This document shows, piece after piece, positions 1 to 7,533 of a stretch of DNA of 10,567 nucleotides. Each line of letters opens with the position of its first letter. The stretch's first letter is position 1. The notes under the pieces are model-generated. The model did no database searches. It was not told the origin of the DNA and saw nothing but the letters and a program-made list of their open reading frames with translations. Position numbers and translations under genes: made by a program. The stretch is taken from the NCBI GenBank assembly GCA_958430865.1, contig CAUDNR010000369.1, forward strand, positions 99,630 through 110,196. Direction: 5' to 3'. Source of the DNA: Entrophospora sp. SA101. Lineage: Eukaryota; Glomeromycota; Glomeromycetes; Entrophosporales; Entrophosporaceae.

Positions 1-249
1 AGTATTTTATTTCATTTTTTTTTTAATAAATGCAAAGAAAAAAAAATCTAAAAATATATAAATTATTAAATATATATATATTAGTCTATTCATCAAAAAA
101 TGAATTTAAAAAATATAATTATTACAAATATCTTACTAATATCATTATTTTTAAAAATTTTCGTATTTTAAAAATATAAAATGAGATGAAAAATAATAAA
201 TCTACAATCATGTACAAAAAATATATATAATCAATGATGGTGGTGGTAT
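1..249. other. AT-rich 3' flank of the Hsp110 gene
   Basis: This is downstream of the Hsp110 stop codon, which reads leftwards. It is almost entirely A/T with homopolymer runs and short TA repeats, and I see no ORF or RNA gene in it. A minus-strand AATAAA (plus TTTATT at 6-11) lies about 240 nt past the stop and could be a polyadenylation signal, but such hexamers are common by chance in DNA this AT-rich. Confidence 0.4.
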
Positions 250-502
250 CTAATCAACATCCATATTACCTTGACCAGCATCCAATTTCTTTCCTTCAGT
301 TGAAGTTGTTGATTCTGGTGTTTGTTCTCCTTTAGTGGTGGCATTATTGTTAGTATCATCACCACTAGTTTCTGTTTTTGGTGTTTCTGGATTTTGTGAA
401 GGTTCAGTATTGGTAGGTGGTGGTGTTGGAGTTTTTTCTGGTTTTGGCTCTGGTTTTGGCTTAGGTCTAGATAAAATTGGTGTAGCGTATTGTACAAGAT
501 TC

Positions 503-552
<50 letters not shown>

Positions 553-3208
553 TTATTACAAAATAAAATTATACAAAAATAAAATCCAAAAACAAGCCTC
601 CGCACGTACCTCTCGTTCTTTTAGAATATCACGGGAATAAATAATAGGTTGTTCATGTTTTGGAACTTTAGATTGTGCCTCAAGCTTCTCATTCAACCAA
701 TCTGACGCTTTCTGTGCTCTATCAAAAATGCCTTTTTTCTCTTCGTCAGGAATATGTGAGAACTTTTCATCATTATTACTACTATTCAACATAAATGACT
801 CTATATTATCACGTAACGATTTCACTGCATTAGGCAACTCCTCTGCTTCCCGGTACCTACTAGCAATCGGACCTCCATACTTCTTTAAACCCTCGAGTTT
901 CTCAACGTACACCGATTTGGTTGCATCCTCCCCTTCATCATAAAGCCAATTCTCCGTCTCGTTAAGCGATTGTATGAATTTGTCTTTATCTGATGGATTA
1001 ACAAATTCCGAATATATCGATTCAACCTTTGAGCGCATATCATACACATACTCTTCGAGTGCATTCTTTTGTGTTTCTGTGTCTGCTACAAGTTTATCGG
1101 TTGCCATCATTTGCCCTTCATATTCTTTAAGTTGTACAATGGCCGATTTATCTAATCCGCCATGTCCTGCTACAATGGGTAAATCATCCTTCTTTATTAC
1201 TTTTTTAAGTTTTTTAGTTGGTGTTGTTTTGGGTGTGGGTGTGGTAGTTTCTTCTGGTTTGGTATCTGTATCCATTGGTTGTGGTTGTGACTGATCTTGT
1301 GGTTGTGATGGTGGTGACTGTGGAGGTTGTTGTTGACTTTGTTGAGCTTCTGATTCTTCTTTCTTTGGTGTTGGTTGCTCTTCTTTCTCTTCTCTGATCA
1401 CCTCCTCAGCAAGATATGCACTTTCAACACTAAGCACCCCATGAATATTCAGTCTGACCTTAACCTTGACCATACTCAAGTCATCATTTTTCATCGGTTG
1501 TACATTCTTGACGGTAACGCTGCCGATCCAAGAATTTATTCCGGGTGGAAGGTTATCTGGTTCCGCATAATGTGCCTCAATGGTGAATGGCTCTTTCCTA
1601 AAGAAAGTCAGGATTTTTGTAGAGGGTATTGGATTGAATTTCGGAAAAACGACCAGCTCTGACTCTTCATCAGGTATTTCTGGAATCTTTTCCCAGCTAA
1701 TCTTTATAGGATACGGCGCGGTAATATCCTGTATGGAGAAATCGCGAACTTTGAATGCTGGGGAGAGCATGGCGCATTGGAAAGCACAGCCACGTGCCAC
1801 TGCCTCGTCCTGATTCAAAGTGAAATTAAGTTCTTTGCCAAAAAATTTAGAAATACGTTCCTTGATTGCTGGAATACGCGACGACCCGCCAACAACTTCT
1901 ACCGAGTGAATATCATCCAATGTAAGTTCAGAATCTTCCAAAGCTTGCTTAAGTGGCGCAATAACTTGATCAAGCAAGTCTTTAGACAGCTCTTCGAATT
2001 CTTGACGCGAATAAATGGCTTGAACATCCACATCATTCATAATCGATTCGACACTAATTGGCGCTTGAAGATTTGCTGACAACACCTTTTTTAATTTTTC
2101 GGCAGCCGTTCTAAGTCTAAAAAGCGCACGCTGGTTGGATTTGACGTCAATCTTGTATTTTTCACGAAACACTTCCGCAAAATGATCTACCAACAACTGA
2201 TCAAAGTTACGACCACCGAAATTCCTATCGTACGCGGTTGACTTTACAGTTAATTGACCCTTGATAAATGCGACAATTGCCACGCTGTAGGTGGAATGAC
2301 CAATATCTACTATCACCACGTTACGAGGTTTGTCCTCTGGTAAGTCGGGTTTGGTAATACCGTAACCTAAAGCTGACGCTGTGGTATCATTCATTAATCG
2401 TAGACAATTTAATCCTGCAACTTCTGCTGCATCAAGAATGCTGCGACGTTGTACATCAGTAAACCAACCAGGCACGGAAATCACAACATCAGAAATAGGG
2501 ATTTTTAATTCTGCTGTTGTGATCTCCTTAAGTTTTGTAAAATACATGGAAATCATTTGCGTTGCAGAAAAAATTTTTTCTTCTCCAAGGTATTGAACCT
2601 AAAAAAAATCACATGTATAATTTTTGTTTAGGTTATTATTTTAATAAAAATCTACAAATATAGATACTTTATATATATATATATATATATTTTAATACAA
2701 ACCTTAACACCAACTTGACCTTTTGCGTCAACTAAATCAGCATTGATGAACTGCTTTTCAATATCTTGAATTTCTTTGTCTAGATAAGTACGGCCAGCAA
2801 GTCGTTTTAAAGAAGCTACTGTATTTTTAAAATTTGAAATTTCTTGAGTTTTTGCTGCTTCTCCCAAGTATCTTTGTTTAGCACCAAATGACACCAATGA
2901 ACTTTTTTAAATTTTAAAAAAAAATTCATTCGTAATGTTGTGTTAGTATGAAAGTGTGTGTATTAATATGATATATAAAATACACCTTCAACGTTTTATT
3001 ATACTTACGGAGTGGCACGATTCGAAACCTCATTACAGATTACATCAATTCCACGATTACGAGCAACTGCAATTACAGAATTAAGATTTCCAAGGTCTAT
3101 GCCTAGTTTCACAAAAAAGAATAAATTAATTAAAATATTTTTCAATGAATTTTTGATCTTTGTTTTAAAAAAAAAAATTATTGTTTTTTACAAACCTACA
3201 ACTGACAT
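250..3208 (-). CDS. SSE1: Hsp110 (Sse1/HSPA4-type) chaperone, five exons, complete
   Basis: Exons on the minus strand are 3208-3196, 3102-3009, 2901-2703, 2598-610 and 501-250. All four introns (93, 107, 104 and 108 bp) are GT-AG, and splicing gives 848 aa starting [20 protein letters not shown]. Visible landmarks are the Hsp70-fold phosphate-1 loop IDLGNLNSV, the Hsp110-typical [52 protein letters not shown] and [10 protein letters not shown]. The nucleotide-binding domain runs to about residue 385 and the beta substrate-binding domain from about 395 to 500. A Q/P/E-rich acidic loop follows at about 506-563, then an alpha-helical lid to 765. The last exon adds a P/E/T/K-rich disordered tail ending MDVD. 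From family knowledge, cytosolic Hsp110s are nucleotide-exchange factors for Hsp70 and holdases. The length is closer to animal HSPA4 (about 840 aa) than to yeast Sse1 (693 aa). The short first exon codes only Met-Ser-Val-Val plus one base. The gene symbol is assigned by family, not by proven orthology. Confidence 0.95.
502..609 (-). other. Hsp110 intron 4 with a microsatellite against its acceptor
   Basis: The donor GTACGT follows codon 765 (Glu). The acceptor is the AG at 503-502, after which the reading frame resumes as Asn-Leu-Val-Gln-Tyr. On the coding strand, about 16 uninterrupted ATT units (plus 503-551) run directly into the acceptor AG, so the polypyrimidine region is replaced by a microsatellite. 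Without splicing the frame runs on only about 16 codons and stops. Confidence 0.85.
503..551. repeat. (TAA/ATT)n trinucleotide microsatellite, about 16 units
   Basis: This is a perfect trinucleotide tandem repeat read directly in the sequence, lying inside intron 4 of the Hsp110 gene. Read as protein on the minus strand it gives a poly-isoleucine run, which explains an artefactual ORF there. Confidence 0.95.
2670..2690. repeat. (TA)n dinucleotide repeat in Hsp110 intron 3
   Basis: About ten TA units lie within the intron spanning 2599-2702, which joins Lys102 to Val103 in the Hsp110 protein. The repeat is far enough from both splice sites that no effect on splicing is expected. Confidence 0.8.
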
Positions 3209-3282
3209 TATGATTTTATAATAAAAAAATTAATATTAATTCGTTATATTTTATTATTTTTTTTTTTTGATTTTTTGATATA

Positions 3283-3300
3283 GAAGATTATCGAATATTT
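3283..3300. promoter_or_regulatory. Candidate heat-shock element, proximal to Hsp110
   Basis: The stretch reads GAAgaTTAtcGAAtaTTT. It contains four alternating NGAAN/NTTCN half-sites at strict 5-bp spacing, two perfect and two matching two of three bases. It sits 75-92 bp upstream of the Hsp110 start codon. Heat-shock factor binding to such arrays upstream of Hsp110 genes is established in fungi and animals. The low sequence complexity here makes a chance match possible. Confidence 0.45.
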
Positions 3301-3400
3301 AAAAAAAATTTTTTACATATGTATTATTTATATAAAAAATACATATACCCATAACCAATCAATTCATCAAAAGATTCCAAAAGATCGATCAACAACTTTT

Positions 3401-3418
3401 TTCGTGAATAATCTAGAC
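3401..3418. promoter_or_regulatory. Second, weaker heat-shock-element-like array
   Basis: The stretch reads TTCgtGAAtaATCtaGAC. Two perfect half-sites are followed by two at two of three bases, all in 5-bp phase. It lies about 195 bp upstream of the Hsp110 start and about 115 bp upstream of the BTB start, so it could serve either gene. Confidence 0.3.
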
Positions 3419-3531
3419 TTTCTAAAGGATTCCATGACTTTCTATTTTATGACATAAAAAAACATACACGTAAATGTCTTAATATATGCGTGAAGATGTT
3501 ACACGGAGACATGCAATTCAAAAAAATAAAA

Positions 3532-4884
3532 ATGTCTGGTATACCACTTGATCCAAATACATCTAATCCTGTTAACACCATAATTAATGCCCCCTTTAAT
3601 GACACAACTTTGCTCAACCAGCCTGGCTCACTCAATGCAAACAACTCAACCACCACACCATTCAACTCCATTAATACTACATCTGATAATATGTTTGCGT
3701 CTTTGGATGTTTGTTATACTATAATTGTTGGAGGTACAACATTCCAATTGTCGGCAACATCTCTTTTCTCTGACAGCCCAAATCACTTTACAGATTACTT
3801 TGCTAACTCATTGACTCTAGTGATGAATATTGATAGAGACCCAGAAATATTTAAGGATATCGTGAGTGGTAAAAAAAACAAAAAGAATAATGCAAAATAT
3901 TAATATGAAAAAAAAACACATCTTAATAAAGAAACTAACATTTATCTACTTATTCACAATGCCCTCGCTAACACGTAATAAATAGATCAAACATTTGCAG
4001 GGATATTATGTTGTACCAAGAGATGAGGTTCACTATATGCATTTGACGACAGATGCAGTATTTTACAATTTGGTAAAGTTGAAAAAACAATTACGGATGG
4101 GTTATATGATAAATGTTGGTGGAAAACTATTTCAACTCAACCGAGAATTATTAGAAACCCGTGACACACCAAATTATTTTACTTCTATAGGTTAATATGC
4201 AAAAAAAATAAAATAATTATATAATGTATTTTCTTTATATAAAAAAATTGTTTATTTTTTTTTTGTGCAAACAATTTCTTTTTATATATGAATAAAATAG
4301 GATTCGAATGTAATTGGGAACCACCGCCAAATTCACTTACAAAGATATTACCATTTATACCATCATTAAAACCATCAATGATAGATCGTGATCCAGATTT
4401 ATTTGCCGAGATAATGAGGTATCTTCAAGGTTACGATATAGAGATTAAGAGCGAAGTGCAACGACAAAATTTATTAAAAGATTCGAGATTCTATCGCCTG
4501 AGAGGTTTGACTGAGAAGTTGCTGGCGTCAAAGTTGACGGTAAATGGATTTGATGTTGGTGATAATAATAATCATCATCGTGGTGATGATGATTTTGAGT
4601 TGAAAAATGAAATATTATTCCACTTAAAGGATGTACGAACTTCAAATTCAGCTCTATCACTTGAAAAATCACTTGAAAAATCACTTGAAAACATCGATGA
4701 TAATAATTCTAATCATATGATGCAAGATGATGACAATAATAGCGGTAACGCCAATAGTATCAACAACAATGATGCGAGAAATCGAATAATGTACAAGAAC
4801 AGGGAAGGATCATTGTATTATTTGTTGGTGCAAGTGAATAATACTGATGTTATTATCGTCATGTGTATTATTATCAGATCCTGA
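3532..4884 (+). CDS. Tandem BTB/POZ (KCTD/T1-type) protein, three exons
   Basis: Exons are 3532-3861, 3986-4190 and 4301-4884, giving 372 aa. The start ATG at 3532 has A-rich context and precedes SGIPLDPN; in-frame ATGs at 3496 and 3511 are alternatives. After an N/T/S/P-rich leader come two related BTB units. The first (about 61-150) has YTIIVGGTTFQLS, TPNYF-like SPNHFTDYF, DRDPEIFKDI-IKHLQGYY and ends in VKLKKQL. The second (about 150-255) has YMINVGGKLFQLN, DTPNYF, DRDPDLFAEIMRYLQGY and FYRLRGLTEKL. The second exon boundary I chose restores IKHLQ, matching MRYLQ in the second repeat. An N/D/S-rich region with a threefold SLEK repeat follows. Similar fungal proteins (for example budding-yeast YLR108C) have this kind of BTB fold but no well-defined function; Cullin-3 adaptor or oligomerisation roles are inference. 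The last ~15 residues are antisense to the neighbouring ORF and may not be genuine. Confidence 0.8.
3862..3985 (+). other. BTB gene intron 1 with a competing downstream acceptor
   Basis: The donor is GTGAGT after codon 110. The acceptor AATAG at 3985 gives FKDI|IKHLQGYY, and a second acceptor, TTTGCAG, ends at 4000. Both keep the frame, and using the second would delete Ile-Lys-His-Leu-Gln. The CAG site has the more canonical acceptor triplet, while protein similarity within the gene favours the first. Confidence 0.7.
4657..4692 (+). repeat. Three tandem copies of a 12-bp unit coding Ser-Leu-Glu-Lys
   Basis: The unit TCACTTGAAAAA occurs three times in a row, with one change in the last base of copy three (AAC). 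It lies in the disordered C-terminal part of the tandem-BTB protein. The near identity of the copies points to recent slippage. Confidence 0.9.
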
Positions 4885-5274
4885 TTCATTTGTGTGTATA
4901 GAGGACACCAAATGACCACTATCAGTTAAAGATTCATCATCTTCTGAATGGTTTATAAATGATAATGATGGATCCTCTTGATCCTCCACCCCCTCCACCT
5001 CCTCCTTCTCTTGCTGTTGTTGTTGCGGTAATGGTGTAATATCAGTGCTTAATGAATGTTTTGACCCTTTTTTCCGTAAAGTTTGTTTGTCTTCATCTTG
5101 TGGTTTCCTTAATGATATTTTAGGAATAACTGAATGTGTAGATGTGTTGTTGTTATCATTATCATCAACACCACTATTCGATTCTTGTATTTTTTGATTT
5201 TCCTTTGACGACGATTCGACAACATCTGTTAAATCTTTTTCTAAAACCGTTTCATTTTTATCACTACTACTCAT
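4810..5274 (-). CDS. Hypothetical low-complexity acidic/polar protein, 154 aa
   Basis: This is an unspliced ORF starting MSSSDKNETVLEKDL at an ATG preceded by an A-tract, which is good fungal start context. I do not recognise it. It is rich in S, E, D, N and Q, with a Q5 run, a basic stretch (LRKKGSKHS) and acidic clusters, and it has no membrane segment or catalytic motif, so it looks intrinsically disordered. It is convergent with the BTB gene and overlaps its last 75 bp. It is divergent from the CCDC124 homologue, with 68 bp between start codons. The strongly polar composition and the hydrophobic, stop-containing sense-strand frames suggest this strand is the coding one. It could also be the first exon of a protein whose remainder is lost, or a chance ORF. 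Confidence 0.45.
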   Translation of the reverse strand: MSSSDKNETVLEKDLTDVVESSSKENQKIQESNSGVDDNDNNNTSTHSVIPKISLRKPQDEDKQTLRKKGSKHSLSTDITPLPQQQQQEKEEVEGVEDQEDPSLSFINHSEDDESLTDSGHLVSSIHTNESGSDNNTHDDNNISIIHLHQQIIQ

Positions 5275-5342
5275 TTTTTTTTCAAAAAATTTTTATTTAT
5301 GATGTAACATTTAGTTCTGCGGATAAATATAAATTTGTTAAA
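5275..5342. promoter_or_regulatory. Very short shared intergenic region, 68 bp
   Basis: This is the interval between the minus-strand ORF start at 5274 and the CCDC124-homologue start at 5343. It includes A/T tracts on the left and a TAAATATAAAT stretch on the right. If both genes are real, their promoters or 5' UTRs must overlap here or extend into each other's coding DNA. Confidence 0.4.
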
Positions 5343-6504
5343 ATGCCAAAAAAATTTAAAGGTGAAAATACTAGAGGTAAAGATTATTACATAAATAATG
5401 TGTGTATATATATATATATATAAGATATTTATATTTATGTTCTAATTTTCTGATATGAAAAAAATTAAATAGTTACTGCAGCAAAAGAGCGTAAAGCAGC
5501 ACACCAAGCAGAAATTGCTTCTAAAAAACAGGTAGAAAAGGAACGTAAAGAATCTCAAGAATGGGGAATAGGAGCTAAAAATACTTCTAAACAAGAGGCA
5601 CAAAGAATTAAAAAAGTAAAGTTATTATTATTATTATATTAATACAAATGGTTATAAAGTTAGTTTTCTAAATATTTTATTTTTAGGAGGCTCTATTGGC
5701 CAAAAAAAATGAAGCTGCAAAAATGTTAGAACAAGAAGAGAAAGAATTATCAAAGTATAAGCCTATATTAAAACCTCCAAAAGTAACTGGTGAAGAAGTG
5801 CGTATTCTTATTTATTTAAAGCATTATTAGCAATACGAATCAATTGTTAATAAATAATAATTAATTATTTAGAAAAAAGCTATAAAAAGAACACAAAAAC
5901 AAGAAGTTACTTCAGAAGAACGACGTGTGATACCAGAATATTCAGCTTCAAATATCGAAGATGCAATAGATTTACTTTCAGTTGCCACAGAAGCATCATT
6001 TCCTAATGGCAATCTAAATAGTGTTGGAATCTCAAATGCTTCAAATAATATTATTGAAAAACATCCAGAAAAAAGATTTAAGGTAAATTTTATTTTAATA
6101 AAACTTTTTTGAGGGGAGAGACGATAACAACAAGAATATTGTTATTGTTATTGTTGTAAGCAATTTATTAATTGATTATTTATTTTATATAGGCAGCTTT
6201 GGCTGCTTATGAAGAACGCGAAATGCCAAGGCTTAAAAAAGAAAATCCTGGTTTACGTTATACACAATTGAATGAACTTTTATTTAAAAATTTTCAGGTT
6301 AGGATTGAAATCAAAAAATAATTTTTTAAGATATATTTTTCTGACATATTTATTTTTACCAATATATTAAATTATATTATAAAGAAATCGCCAGAAAACC
6401 CCTTCAATCAAGCAAATATTATTCAGTATAATAGTTCTAGAGAAGAGCAAAAGAATTTAATCGAGACGACTATAAAAAATGTCGAAGATCGATTAAGGAT
6501 TTGA
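5343..6504 (+). CDS. CCDC124/Lso2/Oxs1-family ribosome-associated protein, six exons
   Basis: Exons are 5343-5376, 5473-5615, 5687-5797, 5873-6082, 6193-6297 and 6385-6504. The introns are 96, 71, 75, 110 and 87 bp, all GT-AG, and the product is 240 aa. The N-terminus MPKKFKGENTR matches the family signature. It is followed by a long charged helix or coiled coil (about 13-85, K/E/A/Q-rich, with SQEWGIGAKNTSKQEAQRIKK). The conserved C-terminal domain (PF06244-type) has ASNIEDAIDLLSVA (121-134), HPEKRFKAALAAYEEREMPR, LKKENPGLRYTQLNELL and SPENPFNQ. Human CCDC124 (223 aa) and yeast Lso2 bind idle 80S ribosomes and help recovery from starvation; S. pombe Oxs1 is a stress-response family member. 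A ribosome-hibernation role here follows from family. A polar N/S/G-rich stretch of about 20 residues (139-159) separates the two conserved C-terminal blocks. ATG 5343 is the only start that keeps the family N-terminus. Confidence 0.93.
5406..5422. repeat. (TA)n repeat in CCDC124-homologue intron 1
   Basis: A run of about eight TA units follows GTGTG inside the first intron. It produces a spurious ORF tail if read through unspliced. Confidence 0.75.
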
Positions 6505-6555
6505 TTTGGCTTAACTTTTTAAATACAATTATAATTAATTAATTTAACAATCATT

Positions 6556-6561
6556 AATAAA
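6556..6561 (+). terminator. Candidate polyadenylation signal of the CCDC124 homologue
   Basis: A canonical AATAAA lies 52 nt past the stop codon at 6502-6504, a sensible distance. It also sits just before the left end of the fold-back element, so the 3' end of the transcript may be close to that insertion. Confidence 0.4.
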
Positions 6562-6576
6562 AACTAATTCCAGAAT

Positions 6577-6915
6577 AGAACACTTTTTGTCCGATAGAAA
6601 TATTGGAAAACCTTGACAATTATAATTGGTCATGCATATATTTCTTGGAAATTTTATGTGAATCATTCAAAACTCGCTAACTTTTTTTGTTTTTTAAAAA
6701 AGGAAATTCTCTACAAACCATTTTTATAAAATGTAATTTTCAATCTGCAATATGCTATTTGATGTTGCTGATTGTAAATTGGAGTTTTGCTCAGATGACA
6801 GATAGCAAATAGCAAGGCTTGTCAACGAGTTTTTGTAAACTGAATTTTTGGGGAAGGATGAAAACAAAATTGAAATACGAAACATTGTAACGGACAAATT
6901 TTTTTTGTGTTGATA
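6577..6915. mobile_element. Fold-back/MITE-like element, about 340 bp, decayed
   Basis: Nested inverted repeats share nearly one centre. The ends share AACAC and the core TTTGTCCGnTAnAAnnTT (left 6580-6605, right reverse complement 6915-6878). Sub-terminal arms CAAAACTCGCTAAC (6668-6681) pair imperfectly with 6821-6834. A central hairpin pairs 6735-6753 with 6762-6780 at 16 of 19 positions. There is no ORF inside. The TCCG-containing ends with TA nearby resemble Tc1/mariner-type non-autonomous elements, but I cannot confirm a target-site duplication, so the superfamily is inference. Confidence 0.55.
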
Positions 6916-7007
6916 CTATTCATTAAAACGATCTTCTTCAAAATTAATTCTCTTTGAGATGTATTCATTTATTATTTTTTTAATAATTCATAAAATAAAA
7001 AAATGGT

Positions 7008-7021
7008 GCTGAAATTTCAGC
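7008..7021. repeat. Perfect 14-bp palindrome GCTGAAATTTCAGC
   Basis: The sequence equals its own reverse complement. It is followed immediately by GTCGCAAC, the inverted form of the repeat motif clustered at 7534-7636, and it lies about 35 bp before the helicase fossil. It may mark the edge of that inserted segment. Confidence 0.6.
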
Positions 7022-7053
7022 GTCGCAACATCAATTCTCATTTCACATCACTC

Positions 7054-7434
7054 ATGTTAAGGAATTATATTTAAACTAAAAATGGATAGTGTATAGCTGT
7101 TTTTTACTATGTATTAATAATGAACAAGTTCAGGTCGTCTTTTTTGTCCATTCCGCTGTACTCTCCAAGCATAAGGTTAATTTTATGCTCAATGGAAACC
7201 CTGCAAGCAGAACTCAGTTCACAGAATGCTTATGGTATAACAGTCACAAAACACAAGGGTTAACCTTGCAAAGTATATCCGTCTGCCTTGATCAACAGGT
7301 ATTCATTCGCTCCTGGACAAGCTTGTTGCTCTCAGTCGTTGTACCAAATGGGAAGATATCAAAATTAACTAACTCTCTTTACCAATGAACTTTTCTACAT
7401 ATTATTGATCAGGAACACACAATAACCATAGAAA
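7054..7434 (+). pseudogene. Fossil of a PIF1-like DNA helicase, C-terminal region
   Basis: Conserved helicase blocks can be read in order but in shifting frames. First comes MLRNYI, then an in-frame stop where the family has a Trp-type codon, then TKNG and another stop. Next are NEQVQVVF, then NPASRTQF, then AYGITV in another frame, then HKTQGLTLQSISVCLDQQVF. FAPGQA follows in a third frame, and then ALSRCTKWEDIKI and LHIIDQE. The SRTQF...AYGITVHKTQGLTL and FAPGQA..ALSR blocks are the C-terminal motifs (V/VI region) of the Pif1/RecD-like superfamily 1B helicases. The wording is closer to stand-alone PIF1-like proteins than to Helitron helicases. At least two stops and about four frameshifts make it dead. 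No Walker A region is visible upstream, where the fold-back element lies instead. The segment is noticeably less AT-rich than its surroundings. Many fungal genomes carry repeated PIF1-like genes, so this is probably a dispersed copy. Confidence 0.82.
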
Positions 7435-7533
7435 ATGTTATTGTTATAGAAAAATTACATTTTCAAAATAATCAAGCTTCCTTTGTTTCCGGAACTATGT
7501 TATATAAATCATACAATGATTAAATATAGATGC

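Larger units (their letters stand above)
3209..3531. promoter_or_regulatory. Divergent promoter region between Hsp110 and the tandem-BTB gene
   Basis: These 323 bp separate the Hsp110 start codon (minus, 3208) from the preferred BTB start codon (plus, 3532). The region is AT-rich with long A and T tracts of the kind that disfavour nucleosomes, and it has several TATAA-like stretches. It contains two arrays of NGAAN-type units at 5-bp spacing, listed separately. No start site can be placed from the sequence alone. Confidence 0.6.

Noticed and set aside
231..605. 124-aa minus-strand ORF with a poly-isoleucine run and His-rich end
   Set aside because: It is another frame of the Hsp110 last exon plus the ATT microsatellite of intron 4; the poly-Ile is the repeat being translated.
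1375..2079. Several 77-100 aa plus-strand ORFs
   Set aside because: They are antisense shadows of the long Hsp110 exon, with no recognisable motif.
3447..3671. 74-aa minus-strand ORF over the BTB gene start
   Set aside because: It is antisense of BTB exon 1, whose protein similarity clearly fixes the plus strand as coding.
4001..4010. Using the CAG acceptor at 4000 as the main BTB exon 2 boundary
   Set aside because: It would drop IKHLQ from the first BTB unit, while the second unit keeps the equivalent MRYLQ. Kept only as an alternative site.
5142..5423. 93-aa plus-strand ORF running into the CCDC124 start
   Set aside because: It mixes antisense of the minus ORF, the intergenic gap, exon 1 and unspliced intron 1. 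The genuine protein starts at the ATG at 5343.
7054..7434. Helitron origin for the helicase fossil
   Set aside because: The motif wording (AYGITVHKTQGLTL, FAPGQA, ALSRC) is closer to stand-alone PIF1-like helicases. I saw no Rep/HUH motif and no Helitron-type terminal hairpin with CTRR end.
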